The notes: generated by a model not told the origin, from the sequence alone. A stretch of 64,000 nucleotides of DNA from Micromonospora sp. WMMD1102 (GCF_029626265.1 NZ_JARUBN010000001.1:682001-746000), one strand, 5' to 3'; shown: positions 34,670 to 43,503, counted from the stretch's first letter. A program made the numbers and translations.

Positions 34670-36004
34670 GTGACCCCTCAACGACATGCCCGCGACCGTT
34701 GGCGGCGCGTCCTAGCACCGCTCGCCGTGGCCGCGTTGCTGGCCACGGCCGGCTGCGCCGGATCGAGCCTCGATGACCAGACCGACGAGGCCGGAGGTGA
34801 ACTCCGGATTGGCTTGATCGTGCCGAAGTCCGGGCCGTACAAGGCGATTGGTGATGATCAGGCGGTCGGTTGGCGCCTTGCGCTGGAGAAGCTGGGCGGT
34901 CGGCTCGGGGGCCGGCCGGTCAAGGTGATCGAGGCGGATGAGGGCGATGGCAAGGCCAGCGCCCTCGCCTCGACGCGCAAACTCATCGAGCAGGACAAGG
35001 TCTTGGCGTTGGTCGGCGGCGCTACGGCCGACACGGTACAGACCTTGTATCCGTTGTTGGCCGAGTCCCGGGTGCCTTTGATCGGAATCGGTGGTCGGCC
35101 GTCCACGGTTGAGGATCCGACCTATCTGTGGTCGACCTCGTGGCTGAGCGAGGAGACCGGTGCCGCGATCGCGGGCTATATGCGTACGGCGGTCAAGGGG
35201 CCGGTGTGGGTGGTCGGTCCGGACTACATCGGCGGGCACGACCAGATCGGCGGGTTCGTCAACGCGTTCAAGGCCGCGGGCGGCGTCCTCGCCAACCCGG
35301 GCGGGAAACCGCAGTGGACGCCCTGGGTGCCGGCCCCTACGACTGAGTTCGCGCCGGTCCTGGCGAAGATCAAGGAGTCGGACGCCGCCGCAGTCTATGC
35401 CTTCTACGGTGGCACCAGCGCGGTGGAGTTCGTGAAGCAGTACCGGCAGTACGGTGTTGAGTTGCCGTTGTACGCGTCCGGTTTCCTCACCGAAGGCGCT
35501 GCGCTGGACGCGTTGAAAGACCAGGCCAAGGGCATCCTCACGAGTCTGAACTACTCGGCGACGCTCGACAACGCCGCCAACCGCGACTTCGTCCGGCGGT
35601 TCAGTGCCGCGAACAACGGGAAACTGCCGAACTTGTACCACGTGACCTCGTGGGACGCGGCGTTGGTGCTGGACAAGGCGATCGCCGAGGCGCTGGCCCG
35701 CCCCGATGCCCCGGGCCCGACGCCGTCCACTACCGCGTCCTCCGCCGCCGGAACGCCGGCCGAGTCCCCGACCACCGCGCCCACGCCCACGGCCGCAGTA
35801 GTCGCGGGTGGGAACGGGCTGTCGTCGGAGACGTTGACGGCGGCGTTGGCCCGGGTCGGTGCGATCGACAGCCCGCGTGGGCAGTGGCAGTTCGGGCCGG
35901 TGAATCACACCCCGGTGCAGGCGTACTACCTGCGCGAGGTCGCCCAGGACGGGCAGGTGTGGGTCAACCGCACCCTTCAGACGCTGACCACCCTCGGCTC
36001 GTAG
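34670..36004 (+). CDS. ABC-type branched-chain amino acid/urea-like solute-binding lipoprotein
   Basis: 444 residues from GTG 34670 behind AAAGGAATC. A lipoprotein signal ends in LLATAGC (lipobox), then a periplasmic-binding-protein type 1 fold: RIGLIVPKSGPYKAIGDDQA, LVGGATADTVQTLYPLLAES, and a C-terminal lobe with NLYHVTSWDAALVLDKAIAE. A Pro/Ser/Thr-rich insert of about 45 residues interrupts the C-terminal part (roughly residues 343-387). The protein should deliver its ligand to the LivH/LivM permeases encoded just downstream. Ligand identity cannot be read; this family binds amino acids, amides, urea or aromatic acids. Confidence 0.88.
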   Translation: MTPQRHARDRWRRVLAPLAVAALLATAGCAGSSLDDQTDEAGGELRIGLIVPKSGPYKAIGDDQAVGWRLALEKLGGRLGGRPVKVIEADEGDGKASALASTRKLIEQDKVLALVGGATADTVQTLYPLLAESRVPLIGIGGRPSTVEDPTYLWSTSWLSEETGAAIAGYMRTAVKGPVWVVGPDYIGGHDQIGGFVNAFKAAGGVLANPGGKPQWTPWVPAPTTEFAPVLAKIKESDAAAVYAFYGGTSAVEFVKQYRQYGVELPLYASGFLTEGAALDALKDQAKGILTSLNYSATLDNAANRDFVRRFSAANNGKLPNLYHVTSWDAALVLDKAIAEALARPDAPGPTPSTTASSAAGTPAESPTTAPTPTAAVVAGGNGLSSETLTAALARVGAIDSPRGQWQFGPVNHTPVQAYYLREVAQDGQVWVNRTLQTLTTLGS

Positions 36005-36013
36005 GAGATCACG

Positions 36014-36835
36014 ATGACGACCATGGTCGGGCCGGACGGCGGCATGACCGGCCGCTACATGTTCGACAACGCCACGATGGAGGCCCGTAACCAGTTGCAG
36101 TACCTGGGCACCGTTCTGGACCTCGGCACCCGGCGTGCCCTGGTAGAGGCGGGCCTGGCCCCGGGTTGGAATGTCACCGATGTCGGCGCGGGCGCGGGCA
36201 CCCTCACCACCTGGATCTGCGACCAAGTCGCGCCCTCCGGCCGGGTGACCGCCGTGGACCTCGACCCGCGCCACATTCCGTCCGGGCCGAACCTGACCGT
36301 CTGCGCCGGTGACATCAGGGATCTGGTTCCGGCGGAGGCCAGTCAGGACGCGATCGTGGTACGGCTGGTGTTGATGCACCTGCCGGATCGGGAGGAGGTC
36401 CTCGCCGGTCTCGTGCGGGCTCTGGTCCCGGGTGGGGTGATCGTGGTGGCGGACTGGGACTGCACCTGGCGGGACCTGATCCGCCGCAGCCCCAGCCCGC
36501 GCGCCACCGAGCTGTTCGAACGCTTCCAGGACAAGTTGCTTACGTTCGGCGAGAGCCGCGGCGCTGACATGGGCTGGGCCAAACGGGCGCCGGAGGTGAT
36601 GGACGGGCTCGGCCTGGTCGGCGTGACCAGCCACATCGAGTCCCGCTCGTGGCGGGGCGGCACCGGGATCTGCCTGCTGCACCACTCCAACTCGATCCAG
36701 AAGGAGGCTGAGTTGGTGGCGGCGGGGATGAGTCTCGACGACCTGGTCGAGCTTCGCGCGGTGTTGATGGATCCGGAGCTGGCGGTGTCGGGCTACCTGA
36801 TGCACACCACCGTCGGCCGCCGCCCAGCGGCCTGA
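36014..36835 (+). CDS. SAM-dependent methyltransferase inside transporter operon
   Basis: 273 residues from ATG 36014 behind AGGAGATC. Class I methyltransferase motifs: motif I TDVGAGAGTLTTWICDQVAP, an acidic VDLDP at the end of strand 2, and post-I/II segments AIVVRLVLMHLPDREEV and GGVIVVADWDCTW. It sits between the binding-protein and permease genes, spaced 9 and 30 bases, which is unusual for a pure transport operon. It suggests that a methylated compound is made or modified together with transport. The substrate is unknown. Confidence 0.85.
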   Translation: MTTMVGPDGGMTGRYMFDNATMEARNQLQYLGTVLDLGTRRALVEAGLAPGWNVTDVGAGAGTLTTWICDQVAPSGRVTAVDLDPRHIPSGPNLTVCAGDIRDLVPAEASQDAIVVRLVLMHLPDREEVLAGLVRALVPGGVIVVADWDCTWRDLIRRSPSPRATELFERFQDKLLTFGESRGADMGWAKRAPEVMDGLGLVGVTSHIESRSWRGGTGICLLHHSNSIQKEAELVAAGMSLDDLVELRAVLMDPELAVSGYLMHTTVGRRPAA

Positions 36836-36865
36836 CCAACCCGGATCGGAAGGAGAGAGCGTGTC

Positions 36866-37738
36866 GTGGGGCTGACCGGTTACGCGATCATCGCGTTGAA
36901 CGGCGTCGCCTACGGGCTGCTGCTGTTCGTCATCGCCGCTGGCCTGACGCTGATCTTCGGCGTGGCCGGGGTGTTCTCGCTGGCTCACGGCACGCTCTAC
37001 CTGGCCGGCGCCTACACCGCCTGGCTGCTGGGCGACGGCGGCTGGATCGGGTTCGGGGTGGCACTCGCGGTCGGCGCGGTGGTCGGCACCGTCGGGGGGA
37101 CCGCGCTGGCCGCTGTCGTGGCGCCGTTGGCCGGCCGGCCGCTGGACCAGGTGCTCGCGACGCTGGGTATCGCCTACATCGCCGGGGATCAGTTCAGCGC
37201 GGTGTTCGGCGCCGAACCCCGGTCGGTGGACCCACCCGGCGTGCTGGCCGGCTCCATCTCGGTGGCCGGTCACGCCTACCCGACCTACCGGCTGTTGTTC
37301 ATCGCTATCGCCGCCGTCGTCGCGGGTGTGTTGTTCTGGCTGGTCGAGCGGTCCCGGGCGGGCGCGGTGGTGCGGGCGGTGGTCGCCGACCCACGGATGG
37401 CCGCCGCGACCGGAATCCGCACCGGTGCCGTACGCACCGCCGTGCTGGCCGGCGGGGGTGGACTCGCGGTCGTCGGCGGGGTCCTCGGCGCGCCAGTGAT
37501 CGGCCCGGCGCCCGGGGTGGACACCACGATCCTGCTCTACTCGCTGATCATCTGCGTCGTCGGCGGGCTGGGCAGCATCCGCGGCGCGCTGCTCACCGCG
37601 CTCGGGGTCGGGCAGACCCTCACCCTCGGCGTCGCGCTCGCCCCCGCCGCCGCGAGTTTCGTCCTGGCCGCCATGATGCTCGCCGCCCTCACGATTCGGC
37701 AGCGTGACGAGTTCACCCACCTCGGACGGCCAGCATGA
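36866..37738 (+). CDS. livH: Branched-chain-type ABC permease LivH
   Basis: 290 residues from GTG 36866 behind AAGGAGAGAG. It has around eight hydrophobic helices and typical LivH landmarks: NGVAYGLLLFVIAAGLTLIF and GVAGVFSLAHGTLYLAGAYT at the start, RAVVADPRMAAATGI before the central helix, and GGLGSIRGALLTALGVGQT near the end. It forms the transmembrane channel with LivM. The stop overlaps the livM start as ATGA. Confidence 0.9.
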   Translation: MGLTGYAIIALNGVAYGLLLFVIAAGLTLIFGVAGVFSLAHGTLYLAGAYTAWLLGDGGWIGFGVALAVGAVVGTVGGTALAAVVAPLAGRPLDQVLATLGIAYIAGDQFSAVFGAEPRSVDPPGVLAGSISVAGHAYPTYRLLFIAIAAVVAGVLFWLVERSRAGAVVRAVVADPRMAAATGIRTGAVRTAVLAGGGGLAVVGGVLGAPVIGPAPGVDTTILLYSLIICVVGGLGSIRGALLTALGVGQTLTLGVALAPAAASFVLAAMMLAALTIRQRDEFTHLGRPA

Positions 37739-38730
37739 CCGCCACCCTCACCCCCGTCGACACCGACGAACGCCCCCGGCCTCGAACCGGCCACCGACGT
37801 ATCCCGGTCGTCGTCGTTGCGATCGTTGTCGCTGGTGTGGTCGGGGTGGCTGTGGCGTTGCCGTGGCTGGTCAACGCCTACCTCGTCTCCCTGGCCTCCA
37901 CCGCGCTGGTCATGGCGGTATTGGCGATGAGCGCGCAGCTACCGGCCGGGCTGGCCGGGCAGCCGCCGCTGGGCCAGGCCGCGTACCTCACCGTCGGCGC
38001 CTACACCGCCGCCAGCCTCGCCACGCTGACCAGCCTCGGCCCGATCCAGCTCGCAGCCGCAGCCGCCGCCGGAGCGATAACCGCCGCGATCACCGGCCTG
38101 CTCGCGGTCCGCGCCCGCGGCACGACCTTCCTGATGGTCACATTTGCGATCGGGGAGCTGTTACACGCGGCGGCGAACGCGTGGGCGCCCGGCGGCAGCG
38201 ACGGCATCCACACCCCGGCGGTCGTGCCGCTGCCCGGCCTGCCACCGATGGTCCTCGACGGCTGGGCATACCTGTACGTACTGGCCTGCACCCTGCTCAT
38301 CGCCACCGCCGTCGCGCTCCTCGTCCGGACCCGGTTCGCCCTGCTGCTGCGGGGAATCGCCGCCCACGAACCCCGTATGCAAGCGTCCGGGCACCACACC
38401 GGCCGGCTGCTGCTGGCCGCCTACACCCTCGCCGGCGGCATCGCCGGGGCGGCCGGAGCCCTCACCATCACCGTCACCCGCTACATCTCACCGGCCGACG
38501 CCGCTATGGGGATCTCCGCTCTCGCCCTGGCCGCCGCGCTGATCGGCGCCGGCAGCATGACCGGCGCCTGCGCCGGTGCCGTCCTGCTCGTCGCCGCCCG
38601 CGACTGGGCCAGCGGCTTCCTCGGCGGCCACGGCCCCACCCTGCTCGGCCTGTGCTTCCTGGCCGTCGCCTACCTACCCCGACACCGGCTGACCGGCCTG
38701 ACGAGTCTGCTCACCGGGAGGCGGCGATGA
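37735..38730 (+). CDS. livM: Branched-chain-type ABC permease LivM
   Basis: 331 residues, about ten hydrophobic segments, with LivM features LPAGLAGQPPLGQAAYLTVG and GTTFLMVTFAIGELLHAAAN, and a central loop RGIAAHEPRMQASGHHTGRL matching the ATPase-contact region. It overlaps livH at its start and the ATPase gene at its stop, in both cases by ATGA. Together with LivH and the double ATPase it makes a full importer. Confidence 0.9.
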   Translation: MTATLTPVDTDERPRPRTGHRRIPVVVVAIVVAGVVGVAVALPWLVNAYLVSLASTALVMAVLAMSAQLPAGLAGQPPLGQAAYLTVGAYTAASLATLTSLGPIQLAAAAAAGAITAAITGLLAVRARGTTFLMVTFAIGELLHAAANAWAPGGSDGIHTPAVVPLPGLPPMVLDGWAYLYVLACTLLIATAVALLVRTRFALLLRGIAAHEPRMQASGHHTGRLLLAAYTLAGGIAGAAGALTITVTRYISPADAAMGISALALAAALIGAGSMTGACAGAVLLVAARDWASGFLGGHGPTLLGLCFLAVAYLPRHRLTGLTSLLTGRRR

Positions 38731-40241
38731 CCGAACCTCTGCTGCGGCTGGACGCCATCAGCCGCGACTATGGCAGCCGTCGCGTGGTCGACCAGGTCAG
38801 CATCGACATCCACCCCGGCGCCCGGCATGCCCTGATCGGCCCCAACGGCGCCGGCAAGTCCACTCTGATCAACCTCGTCGCCGGCACCCTCCACCCCACC
38901 ACCGGCCGCATCCACTACGCCGGATGCGACATCCACCGCTGGCCACCGCACCGGCGGGCCCGCGCCGGCATCGCCCGCACCTGGCAACACCCCGCCCTCG
39001 CCACTCCACTTACCGCCCTACAGAACGTGCTGGTCGCCGTCCCCGGACAGCACCCGGCGACGATTCGCCCCCACCCTCGGGCGGTGATAGCCGCGCACAC
39101 GACGCTGGCGCAGGTCGGCCTCACCGCGTACGCCGACACGCCCGCCGGCCAGCTCGCCTACGGCGACCAACGCCGCCTGGAAATCGCCGTCGCCCTCGCC
39201 GGCCGACCCCGGCTGCTGCTGCTCGACGAGCCGTCGGCCGGCCTCACCCGGCCCGAGGTCGCCCACCTGGTCGACCTGATCCGCGACCTACCGGCCGAGA
39301 TGGCGGTGCTGCTCGTGGACCACAACCTGCATTTGGTCACCGCCGCCTGCGACACCATCACCGTGCTGCACCACGGCGCGCAGATCGCCACCGGCACCCC
39401 GGCCCACGTCCAGGCCGACCCCGAGGTCCGCCGCATCTACCTGTCCCAGCCCAGCGACGACGCCGAGCCCGCGGACCCGGCCGCCGGTCATGACCCCGGG
39501 CCGGCGACACCGGCCAAGCCGGTGCTGCGCGTGCGGCACCTGCACGCCGGCCACCACGGCGCCACCACGCTCACCGACATCACCCTCGACCTACACCCCG
39601 GACGGGTGACCGCCGTCGTCGGCCGCAATGGCGCCGGTAAGACCACCCTGATCAACACGGTTGCCGGCCTGCACCCGGCCACGGCACCCACCGACATCCT
39701 CCTGCACGATCAGCAGATCACCGGCCTGTCGGCCCGCCGCCGCGCCCGGGCGGGGATCGGTCTCGTACCCCAGGGCCGGCGCCTCTTCGCCGGCCTCACC
39801 GTCGATGAGCACCTCGCCCTGCCCCGACCGCATCGCACCCGTCGGCACGACCGGACACCAGCGGACGTCCTTGCCCTGTTCCCGGGGCTCGCCGACCGCC
39901 GCCGCCACCGGCCCCACCAGCTCTCCGGCGGGGAACAGCAGATGCTCGCCCTCGCCCGCGCGCTGCTCGCCGCACCCGCCGTGCTGCTCCTCGACGAGCC
40001 GTCCGAAGGACTCGCCCCCGCCATCATCGACACTCTCGCCCTGACCATCCGCACCCTCGCCACCTCGGGAACGGGGGTGCTATTGGCCGAGCAGAATCTC
40101 CACCTCGCGCTGCGGGTCGCCGATGAGATCGCCGTACTCGACCACGGCACCATCGCGCTGCATCTGTCCGCCGACGAAGCCCGCACCGTCCCCGCCCGTC
40201 TGCACGACCTGCTCGTCATCCCCGCCGGAAGCGCGCCATGA
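38727..40241 (+). CDS. LivG-LivF fusion: two ABC ATPase domains in one chain
   Basis: 504 residues. The first domain (about 1-240) is LivG-like: Walker A GPNGAGKST, signature LAYGDQRRLEIAVAL, Walker B LLLLDEPSAGL and H-loop VLLVDHNLHLV. A Pro/Ala linker precedes the second, LivF-like domain (about 265-504): GRNGAGKTT, LSGGEQQMLALARAL, VLLLDEPSEGLAP and VLLAEQNLHLALRV. In most bacteria these are separate genes; here they are fused, giving a fixed heterodimeric ATPase. Both sites look catalytically intact. ATGA overlaps exist on both sides. Confidence 0.9.
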   Translation: MTEPLLRLDAISRDYGSRRVVDQVSIDIHPGARHALIGPNGAGKSTLINLVAGTLHPTTGRIHYAGCDIHRWPPHRRARAGIARTWQHPALATPLTALQNVLVAVPGQHPATIRPHPRAVIAAHTTLAQVGLTAYADTPAGQLAYGDQRRLEIAVALAGRPRLLLLDEPSAGLTRPEVAHLVDLIRDLPAEMAVLLVDHNLHLVTAACDTITVLHHGAQIATGTPAHVQADPEVRRIYLSQPSDDAEPADPAAGHDPGPATPAKPVLRVRHLHAGHHGATTLTDITLDLHPGRVTAVVGRNGAGKTTLINTVAGLHPATAPTDILLHDQQITGLSARRRARAGIGLVPQGRRLFAGLTVDEHLALPRPHRTRRHDRTPADVLALFPGLADRRRHRPHQLSGGEQQMLALARALLAAPAVLLLDEPSEGLAPAIIDTLALTIRTLATSGTGVLLAEQNLHLALRVADEIAVLDHGTIALHLSADEARTVPARLHDLLVIPAGSAP

Positions 40242-40480
40242 CCGGGCATCCCGCACAGCCCGACGACGGGCACCAGCGGCATCCCCTCCAGGCGAGGACG
40301 CCCCTCCTCGCCAGCCGTCCCGGGTGTCCGAACCATCCCGGGACGAACGCCGCCCACCCCGAAGGCCCACCAGCAGCGGGAGACGGGCGGCACCTGGTTG
40401 GCGGCAGGCTCCACCCCCCGGAACCTGCCGCCAACCAGACCCTTCAGGAACGAGGCCAGACGAGGAGGACAACATCATGA
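40238..40480 (+). CDS. Small Pro/His-rich ORF in the coupled gene chain (80 aa)
   Basis: The frame starts in an ATGA overlap with the ATPase gene and ends in another with the next gene, the same arrangement as its neighbours. The protein (MTGHPAQPDDGHQRHPLQAR onward) is Pro-, His- and Arg-rich, probably disordered, without a known domain. Position argues for translation, at least as a coupling device; composition argues for caution. Confidence 0.45.
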   Translation: MTGHPAQPDDGHQRHPLQARTPLLASRPGCPNHPGTNAAHPEGPPAAGDGRHLVGGRLHPPEPAANQTLQERGQTRRTTS

Positions 40481-40911
40481 TCGGAGTCGACACCAGCGTG
40501 TGGCTTCTCGCCGACCTCGCCCACTGCGCCCGACGCCGACACCAGCTGCTGCCCTATCCCGCCGGCCGGGCACGCCGCTTCTACCACTGCCCCTGCGGCC
40601 ACCTCTACGACGCGGACCTCCTCGAAGCGCTTGCCGTCGGCACCGCCGCCAGTTACGACCGCCGCATCGCCACCACCCGACCCCTGGTGACATACCGCAC
40701 CTGGCAACAAGCGAACCGGGCCGGGCTGCGCCAGCACCTTCTCCGACTGATCCACGAGATCACCGTCGTGCCCACCCCCACGCCGATCCTCGCCCCGCGC
40801 TGGCGCAACCCAAGGCCGTCAGCCGCCCCGATCGAGCCGACCAACCAGACACCAACGCCGCACCGTCGCCCGGTCTGCCGTACGACTCCACGGCGCCGGA
40901 GGCCGCGTTGA
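40477..40911 (+). CDS. Hypothetical protein with Cys/His cluster (144 aa)
   Basis: ATG 40477 overlaps the preceding small ORF's stop. The first 100 residues look folded and helical, with a possible metal-binding cluster FYHCPCGHLYDADLLEAL; the last 40 are Pro/Arg-rich. No family is recognised. Its stop overlaps a TTG that probably starts the next gene, continuing the coupled chain. Confidence 0.55.
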   Translation: MIGVDTSVWLLADLAHCARRRHQLLPYPAGRARRFYHCPCGHLYDADLLEALAVGTAASYDRRIATTRPLVTYRTWQQANRAGLRQHLLRLIHEITVVPTPTPILAPRWRNPRPSAAPIEPTNQTPTPHRRPVCRTTPRRRRPR

Positions 40912-42050
40912 CGACGAAGCACGCGCCACCCGCCTGCGGCCAGGCAGCCGCCACCCGTGTCCCGTCTCCGGCAACGCAACCTCGGGTGCGCCCCGCCGTC
41001 ATGCCGAACGAACCCGTGGCGAACGGCTGTGCTCTCGCGTTCGTCCCGCAGACGTGTTCGCACGCACTGCTGCCCGTCAGCCTGCTCCGTTGCCGCCGCT
41101 GCGCGCGGCAACCGGTCAAGATCGGCTCCCGGGACCGCGTCTTGTACCTGTGCCGGCCCCGGTGCCGGCGTCGACCGCTCGACGCCTACCTCCTCACCGA
41201 CGCCGTCGGGCGGGCGGTACTGCGCCACACCTCCACCGGGCTGTCCCGACACGCCAGCGCCCCGCCACCGCCAGATGCCGTGATCGCCCGGGTAGAACAG
41301 GTCCTCCAACGCGTCACTGTCGGCGAGACCGAGGAGGACTTCCGCCTCGTCTGGTCACTCGGCCCGGTACCCGACATCGTCGCCGGTCTGCCGCTGGCCG
41401 ACCTGACCGAACGGGTCCGCCAGCTGATCGACCGCGGGCAACTGGCCGCCGCTGCCGATGTCCTGCACACTGCCCTGTCCCCGGTCATTACCTCCACGAC
41501 CGCACCGGACAACGATCGAGCTCAGGCGGCCCACCTACTCGCGCAGCTCCTCGTCCAGACCGGTCAACCAAACCTCGGCCTTCGATTCGCCGACTACGCC
41601 CGCCGTGCTCACCGGTTCCTCCACGGCGACGATGCGGATGCCACGCTGTCCGCCACTCACCTTCTTGCCACCGCTCACCGGCACGCTGGCAACGTCGAGG
41701 ACGCCTACAGGATCTTCCGTCGACTCACCGCCGAGTTGACGGCGCTCGACGGCCGCGATGCGCTGCGGACCCTACGCGCACAAGCGAATCTCGCTGTCGT
41801 CCTCCACGCCAAAGGTCAATGCACCCGTGCCCACACGATGCTCGTCGATGCCGTCACGACCCTCCAGCGGGCGCACCCGGACGAGACCCGCGTAGCCGGC
41901 CGGATGCTCGCCCACCTCACCGCCATGCAACACGCCTGCGGACAACCTGCGGTTCCGCAAGACCAGAAGACCAACGGCGTCCTCAACGGCGCCGGTCGCC
42001 AGGCGCTCGTACCCACGATCACCGGCCACACATGCCGGTCACGCCGATGA
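40908..42050 (+). CDS. Zinc-ribbon and TPR-like helical-repeat protein
   Basis: About 380 residues from TTG 40908 (TTGA overlap with the previous gene); ATG 41001 is an alternative start without a good ribosome site. A CxxC...CxxxC zinc-ribbon-like segment reads LLRCRRCARQPVKIGSRDRV then YLCRPRC. The rest is helical repeats (AAHLLAQLLVQTGQPNLGLR, LLATAHRHAGNVEDAYRIFR), as in tetratricopeptide regulators. A scaffolding or regulatory role for the operon is inferred. The stop overlaps the next gene by ATGA. Confidence 0.65.
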   Translation: MTTKHAPPACGQAAATRVPSPATQPRVRPAVMPNEPVANGCALAFVPQTCSHALLPVSLLRCRRCARQPVKIGSRDRVLYLCRPRCRRRPLDAYLLTDAVGRAVLRHTSTGLSRHASAPPPPDAVIARVEQVLQRVTVGETEEDFRLVWSLGPVPDIVAGLPLADLTERVRQLIDRGQLAAAADVLHTALSPVITSTTAPDNDRAQAAHLLAQLLVQTGQPNLGLRFADYARRAHRFLHGDDADATLSATHLLATAHRHAGNVEDAYRIFRRLTAELTALDGRDALRTLRAQANLAVVLHAKGQCTRAHTMLVDAVTTLQRAHPDETRVAGRMLAHLTAMQHACGQPAVPQDQKTNGVLNGAGRQALVPTITGHTCRSRR

Positions 42051-42499
42051 CCGAGAAGCACAACCGCCGACCGCACAACGCTCCGCCGGCCAGCGGTAAT
42101 GGCGAACCCCGAACCGGCACACCCCCTGGCACGAGTGGCCCAGCCCCCACCAGCGAGCCCGGCTCCCCGAGCGGGCAGACCGTCGGGCCACTCGTCCGAC
42201 ACCTCACCCGCACCCGACGGCGCATCTACGAGGCCCTACTCACCACCACAGAGCACCACTGGACCGTACGAGGACTCGCCGAAACCCTTCCCGACATCAC
42301 GGCGCACACCCTGCGAGACCACCTCAACCTGCTACTGGCGGAGCGGATCGTGAAGCAAGTCCCGCACCAGCGCGCACTCACCGTCGAGCTGACCGAGCAG
42401 GGCCGGCAGACGCTCACCGCGATATTGCGCGGTGGCAGAAGCGGCTTCTTGAGCAGCCTTCGTCCGCCGGGCCGGACGCAACGTCCTGCTGACCAGTAG
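42047..42499 (+). CDS. Winged-helix DNA-binding protein (150 aa)
   Basis: The N-terminal 45 residues are disordered (Pro/Gly/Ser-rich). The C-terminal 90 form a winged helix: VRHLTRTRRRIYEALLTTTE, HHWTVRGLAETLPDITAHTL then RDHLNLLLAERIVKQV, resembling MarR/ArsR or PadR-like domains without metal-binding Cys. It is the last gene of the coupled chain and is followed by a strong hairpin, so it is a candidate local regulator. Confidence 0.7.
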   Translation: MTEKHNRRPHNAPPASGNGEPRTGTPPGTSGPAPTSEPGSPSGQTVGPLVRHLTRTRRRIYEALLTTTEHHWTVRGLAETLPDITAHTLRDHLNLLLAERIVKQVPHQRALTVELTEQGRQTLTAILRGGRSGFLSSLRPPGRTQRPADQ

Positions 42500-42526
42500 G
42501 CGAAGCCATCGCCGCATCCGAAGACA

Positions 42527-42549
42527 ACCCGGCACACCACCGTGCCGGG
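42527..42549 (+). terminator. Hairpin terminator after the coupled operon
   Basis: A perfect 8-bp stem, CCCGGCAC/GTGCCGGG with a 7-base loop, lies 27 bases after the winged-helix gene's stop and 30 bases before the protease start. It lacks a T-run, as is common in actinomycetes. Confidence 0.6.
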
Positions 42550-42578
42550 CCCCGCACGCCGATCAACGAAAGGCATCG

Positions 42579-43487
42579 ATGAAACTCCTCAAACGGTCGA
42601 CCATCGTGGCGGTCGCGTTCGCCGGCGTCCTCGCCGGCACAGCAACCCCCGCCGCCGCCATAGTCGGCGGACGGAACGCCACGCAGCACGACGGCGTGGT
42701 CTCCGTCCAGATCCTCCACCCCGGCCTCGGCACCGCGCTCTGCGGCGGCGAACTGGTCCACCCACGGTGGATCCGTACCGCAGCGCACTGCGTCAGCCAA
42801 CAGGACGTCGCGCCCACCCCGGTCGCGGTGCCCGGGGAGAACGTCACCGCGCGTGTCGGCAGCCTCGACCGCACCACCGGCGGCCAGGTCGTCACCGGCA
42901 AGCGCGTCTACCTGCACCACCAGTGGATGTGGGGTGCCAACTACCCCGTCGAGCCGGTCTCCGACTACGCCCTCGTCGAGCTGACCCGTCCGGTACGGGC
43001 GGACCTACTGCCGACCGCGCTGCGGCAGGCACCCGTCGGCGGTCCTGTCCGGGCGGTCGGGTGGGGCCTTACCGAGTTCCCGCCTGGGCCGGGCGTGACG
43101 CCGCCCGCGCTGCTCCAGGAGCGGGACCTCACCCGGCTGCCCGACGCGGCCTGCGAAGGCGGCTTCATCGGGCGCGGCGACATCTGCGTCAGCACCGGCC
43201 CCTGCTTCGGCGACTCCGGCAACCCGCTCCTGCGTAAAGCCCCCGGGCCGAGGCTCGGCGCACGCCCGGCATGGGTGTCGCTCGGTGCCGCCAGCCGGGA
43301 GGCCAGTGCGGAGGACCCGTGCGGCGGGCCGACGGTCTACACCGACGCCACGGACCCCCAACACCGCATCTGGACCTACAACACGATCCGCACGCGGAAG
43401 ACGCAGCCGTCCGTCTGGGCACCGAGGACGCTCACAGCCACGACCACCGAGCTGATGAACCGCCTCAAGCTCGACTTCACCCAGTAA
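42579..43487 (+). CDS. Secreted S1-family trypsin-like serine protease
   Basis: 302 residues from ATG 42579, preceded by GAAAGG. A Sec signal peptide (VAVAFAGVLAGTATPAAA) is followed directly by IVGG, the classical N-terminus of an activated trypsin, without a propeptide. Catalytic residues: His70 (TAAHC), Asp129 (SDYALVEL) and Ser213 in GPCFGDSGNPLL, where Asn replaces the second Gly of the usual GDSGGP. Cys pairs fit S1 disulfides. The C-terminal 60 residues (TRKTQPSVWAPRTLTATTTE) are an extension. It is probably secreted and active. Confidence 0.88.
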   Translation: MKLLKRSTIVAVAFAGVLAGTATPAAAIVGGRNATQHDGVVSVQILHPGLGTALCGGELVHPRWIRTAAHCVSQQDVAPTPVAVPGENVTARVGSLDRTTGGQVVTGKRVYLHHQWMWGANYPVEPVSDYALVELTRPVRADLLPTALRQAPVGGPVRAVGWGLTEFPPGPGVTPPALLQERDLTRLPDAACEGGFIGRGDICVSTGPCFGDSGNPLLRKAPGPRLGARPAWVSLGAASREASAEDPCGGPTVYTDATDPQHRIWTYNTIRTRKTQPSVWAPRTLTATTTELMNRLKLDFTQ

Positions 43488-43503
43488 CACCCAGCGTGGC
43501 GGG

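Noticed and set aside
34712..37720. A 1002-codon open frame on the minus strand opposite the transporter genes
   Set aside because: It is an antisense shadow of three well-supported plus-strand genes. High GC content makes long antisense frames common here, and the predicted protein is low-complexity (Arg/Asp/His/Gly) without motifs.
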